Source: Ignavibacteriota bacterium
GTDB lineage: Bacteria > Bacteroidota > Ignavibacteria > UBA10030 > UBA6906
Direction: 5' to 3'
Assembly (NCBI GenBank): GCA_016707525.1
Contig: JADJHP010000006.1
Location: 343,324 to 407,323 of the forward strand
DNA: 64,000 nt
Below are positions 61,351 to 64,000 of this stretch, one piece after another (position 1 is the first letter of the stretch; each line of letters begins with the position of its first letter). The notes beneath the pieces are model-generated. The model was given only the letters and a program-made list of their open reading frames with translations, had not been told where the DNA came from and ran no database searches. The position numbers and the translations under genes are program-made.

Positions 61351-62904
61351 CTATTCGTAGTGCTTCAGTTTTGCCCACGCATCCGCAAGCGGCACGCGCA
61401 GCCCCCTGCACAGATACACCGGCACGTCGTTCTCATAGGGCATACTCCAGGGTGAGGATGCCACCCCTGCAACCTCCGCACTTGCGAAGATCTCCTGCTT
61501 GTCCTTCAGTGCTCCTCCCAGGATGATCACAACCTCACCGGTATAACCGCGCGGCCCCCAGAGCCAGTAATTGTTATGGTTCCCGATCGCACGGGGAAGT
61601 CCGTAGTGCCTCCCGAAGAGATCGATCGCCGCCGTCCGCCCGTAATTATCGCTGAAGATCGCGCACCGCGCCTTCTCCTCGGGTGTCAGGCGGTTGTACA
61701 CCGCGGCGACCGCCGCTGCCTTCTCCGGCCAGCCGAACATGTCGGCGTAGAACTGAGGCAGGATGCCGAGTTGTTTGCTTTCGGACGTGCCCGGCGCGAT
61801 CCCGAGCGTGTGCATGTACTCGACATACGTGGTCACGGGCAGCACAGGGATCGCCAGGGGGACAAGGGTGGATGCGGTCGCCGCCAGCACGATCGCGTAG
61901 GAGGGCACGAGGAACCGGCGGACCCATCCGGTGGTCCAGGCTTCGATGCTCACCCCACCTGCGGCGAAGAGCAGGGGAAAACCGGCGGCGAGGTACTCGG
62001 CCTTGCTGTGTCCATTGATCACGAGGATCGCGGTGACACAAAGGAAGGCAGTCCCGAGGAACCGGAACCGTGCAAGAGGCCGTGCGAAGAATAGTCCTAC
62101 GACCCCCGCGAGCCAGAGCGGCAGGGCGAACGGGTTGTGGAGCAGGAGTTGGTCCGCAAGGAACCGCAATGGCGTCAGTCCGGAGTATTTCCCGCTCGTG
62201 GCATTCTGGATGAATTCCAGGTGCGCATAGTTGTGAAGGATGTTCCACACGATGAACGGCGCGAACAGGACGGCCGCTGCGACCGCTCCCCGCACGGCAT
62301 GCCTCGTCCAGAGCATGGACCGGTACGGCGAGAAGATGAGTCCGGCCACCAGTCCTGCTGCCAGCCAGAGTATCCCGATCTTGTTCATTGCTCCGAGGCC
62401 GATGATGATCCCGAGCGGGAGGAACATCCTGCCGTCCCCGGTGCTGACCAGTCGCACCGCTGTGAGGACCGCGGTCGTCCAGAGCAACACATCCAGGGAG
62501 TTCATGGAATAGATCCCCGAAAATGCGATGAGGACCGGAGAGAACCCGGCGCCGACGGCAGCGAGGGCCTGGGCGGTCCGCCCACCCCCCAATGCGGCAG
62601 CGATGCGCCCGGTCACGATCACCGTTGCGGATCCTGCGAGCGCGGGGACGAGGCGCAGGACGAACAGCGATTCACCGAGGATCCCACGGACCACGGCAAG
62701 GACGAAGATGGAGAGCGGGGGATGGTCCACGTAGCCGAGATCGAGGTGGTCCGCGCACGCGAGGTAGTACAACTCGTCACGGAAGTATCCATACCCGCCA
62801 AACGTATTGGTCCAGAGGTGCAGGCCGAGGCGCACCAGTGCGATCATCATGACGATGGCCGGTCCGGATGTAAGCGTCTCGCGAAGCGTTTCTGGTCTGT
62901 GCAT
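61351..62904 (-). CDS. GT39-type membrane glycosyltransferase
   Basis: 517 residues, a polytopic membrane protein of the dolichyl-phosphate-mannose type (PMT/ArnT-like). The first loop holds the catalytic acidic pair region YGYFRDELYYLACADHLDLGYVDHPPLS. About ten hydrophobic segments follow, then a soluble periplasmic C-terminal domain (FSDNYGRTAAIDLFG, GEVVIILGGALKDKQE). Such enzymes transfer sugars from polyprenyl carriers to lipids or proteins outside the membrane. The start at 62904 has a GAGG site; a longer reading to 63063 adds a non-hydrophobic arginine-proline-rich leader. Confidence 0.85.
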   Translation of the reverse strand: MHRPETLRETLTSGPAIVMMIALVRLGLHLWTNTFGGYGYFRDELYYLACADHLDLGYVDHPPLSIFVLAVVRGILGESLFVLRLVPALAGSATVIVTGRIAAALGGGRTAQALAAVGAGFSPVLIAFSGIYSMNSLDVLLWTTAVLTAVRLVSTGDGRMFLPLGIIIGLGAMNKIGILWLAAGLVAGLIFSPYRSMLWTRHAVRGAVAAAVLFAPFIVWNILHNYAHLEFIQNATSGKYSGLTPLRFLADQLLLHNPFALPLWLAGVVGLFFARPLARFRFLGTAFLCVTAILVINGHSKAEYLAAGFPLLFAAGGVSIEAWTTGWVRRFLVPSYAIVLAATASTLVPLAIPVLPVTTYVEYMHTLGIAPGTSESKQLGILPQFYADMFGWPEKAAAVAAVYNRLTPEEKARCAIFSDNYGRTAAIDLFGRHYGLPRAIGNHNNYWLWGPRGYTGEVVIILGGALKDKQEIFASAEVAGVASSPWSMPYENDVPVYLCRGLRVPLADAWAKLKHYE

Positions 62905-63103
62905 CAGATCCTCAGCGATGTGGTGCACGATCGGGGTGCATCCCCCGCGGGTGGCATGGAAGCCTGGCGGGGAATGTGGGTGAATACGGAAGGGACAGGA
63001 GTTGGTCCGGGCCTCCGCAGGCGGTCCCGTCCGTCCGGCGTTCGGGCCGGGTGGGACCGCCATTCATTACTATACGGGGGCGGTTACAGCGATGTTGCGC
63101 GGC

Positions 63104-64000
63104 TCAGATCGCCGGTACAGGGAACGATTTGATCTGATTCAGGGCTGCCTTCACCTCGTCGAGATGCAGCTCGTGATTCTCGAGCTTTCCGGCAAAGTAG
63201 GAGTCATAGGCCGACATATCGAAGTGCCCGTGGCCGCTCAGATTGAACAGAATGACCTTCTTTGTCCCTTCTTTCTTTGCCTGGATCGCCTCATCGATCG
63301 CTGCCCGGATGGCGTGCGAGGATTCCGGTGCCGGGATGATGCCCTCCGTACGGGCGAACATCACCGCGGCCTCGAACACCTCATTCTGCATGTACGCACG
63401 TGCTTCGATCAGGTTGCTGAGGAGCATACGGCTGACGATGGGGGACATGCCGTGGTAGCGCAGGCCGCCGGCATGGATCGACTCCGGAATGAACGTGTGC
63501 CCGAGGGTGTGCATCGGGAGGAGCGGCGTCATCATCGCCACATCGCCGAAGTCGTACCGGAACTCGCCTTTCGTCAGCGTCGGGCAGGACGCGGGCTCCA
63601 CCGCGATCGACCGCACCTTCTTGCCTTTGATGCGCTCGCGCACGAACGGGATCGCGATGCCGCCAAAGTTGGAACCGCCGCCCGCACAGCCGATGACGAT
63701 ATCCGGGAACCGGTCGATCTTCTCGAGCTGCTTCATGGATTCCAGACCGATCACCGTCTGATGCAGGAGCACGTGATTCAGCACGCTGCCGAGCGCGTAG
63801 TTCGTATCATCGCGCTGGGCGGCATCCTCCACTGCTTCGCTGATCGCCAGGCCCAGGCTGCCCGGATGGTCCGGATCTGCGGCCAGTGCATCGCGACCGG
63901 CCTTGGTGTCCATGCTCGGGCTTGCTACGACGTCGGCCCCCCACATGCGGATCATCGAACGGCGATAGGGTTTCTGATCGTAGCTCACACGGACCATGTA
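63104..64000 (-). CDS. trpB: Tryptophan synthase beta-like (TrpB2), partial
   Basis: Only the C-terminal 299 residues are inside the window; the frame continues beyond 64000 ([21 protein letters not shown]). The phosphate-binding loop [12 protein letters not shown] and [14 protein letters not shown] identify a TrpB2-type enzyme, which condenses indole with serine. TrpB2 genes often stand alone, without trpA, as appears likely here. The N-terminal part with the PLP lysine is off the window. Confidence 0.9.
   Translation of the reverse strand, partial: YMVRVSYDQKPYRRSMIRMWGADVVASPSMDTKAGRDALAADPDHPGSLGLAISEAVEDAAQRDDTNYALGSVLNHVLLHQTVIGLESMKQLEKIDRFPDIVIGCAGGGSNFGGIAIPFVRERIKGKKVRSIAVEPASCPTLTKGEFRYDFGDVAMMTPLLPMHTLGHTFIPESIHAGGLRYHGMSPIVSRMLLSNLIEARAYMQNEVFEAAVMFARTEGIIPAPESSHAIRAAIDEAIQAKKEGTKKVILFNLSGHGHFDMSAYDSYFAGKLENHELHLDEVKAALNQIKSFPVPAI

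Noticed and set aside
1..64000. CRISPR arrays, tRNA, rRNA, prophage or IS elements
   Set aside because: No regularly spaced repeats, cloverleaf-like segments, transposase or phage structural genes were found.

Overview
The window looks like a high-GC chromosome segment from the Fibrobacteres-Chlorobi-Bacteroidetes (FCB) superphylum, probably Ignavibacteria-like. This rests on three secreted proteins ending in a type IX secretion (T9SS) tail with a PNPFNPST-type motif, a PorV/PorQ-family protein, a TonB receptor with a carboxypeptidase-regulatory-like plug extension, CHRD domains and PEGA-domain proteins. No rRNA, tRNA, CRISPR, phage or transposase gene was recognised. The assignment is an inference from gene content.

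Layout. 1-100: a leftward promoter with a 9-bp direct repeat, driving a gene outside the window. 101-2552 (-): frameshifted hrpB helicase. 2789-6938 (+): a PEGA-domain protein and two tandem fibronectin/beta-propeller lipoproteins, the first broken by three frameshifts. 7224-21779 (+): a compact purine-catabolism cluster matching the E. coli yge/ygf/ssnA/xdhD set (ygfK-like, ssnA, ygeY-like, a threonine-synthase-like PLP enzyme, hydantoinase, xdhD-like molybdenum subunit, 2Fe-2S subunit, ygeW, a second PLP enzyme, mocA-like, xdhC-like). 21784-27737: housekeeping and stress genes, including an NAGPA-type protein, an Rrf2 Fe-S regulator with a clear promoter and operator, a NapH-like ferredoxin membrane protein, a methyltransferase, an AlaX-like editing protein and a CDF zinc transporter.

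27810-36407: a nine-gene operon behind a candidate sigma-54 promoter with an upstream dyad. It encodes four heme-motif (CxxCH) envelope proteins, a four-CHRD T9SS protein, a DUF4382 lipoprotein, a DUF2892 membrane protein, and a heme-c-type sensor kinase with its sigma-54 activator. The pair probably controls its own operon. This is the best candidate here for an undescribed redox or extracytoplasmic system.

36439-61264: a glycan utilisation locus opened by a LacI regulator with two mirror-image operators 51 bp apart. It carries a CBM9-like T9SS protein, a TonB receptor, a large surface protein, a PorV-like protein, a GH94 phosphorylase, two GH144-type enzymes, a discoidin plus (alpha/alpha)6 protein, a GH2 enzyme and a sugar ABC importer without its ATPase. 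GH144 plus GH94 points to beta-1,2-glucan (sophoro-oligosaccharides). 61351-64000 (-): a GT39 membrane glycosyltransferase and the C-terminal part of TrpB2.

The window holds eight apparent frameshifts in six loci. Most fit the loss of one base from a short G or C run, or of a CG dinucleotide, so base-level assembly error is a serious alternative to gene decay.
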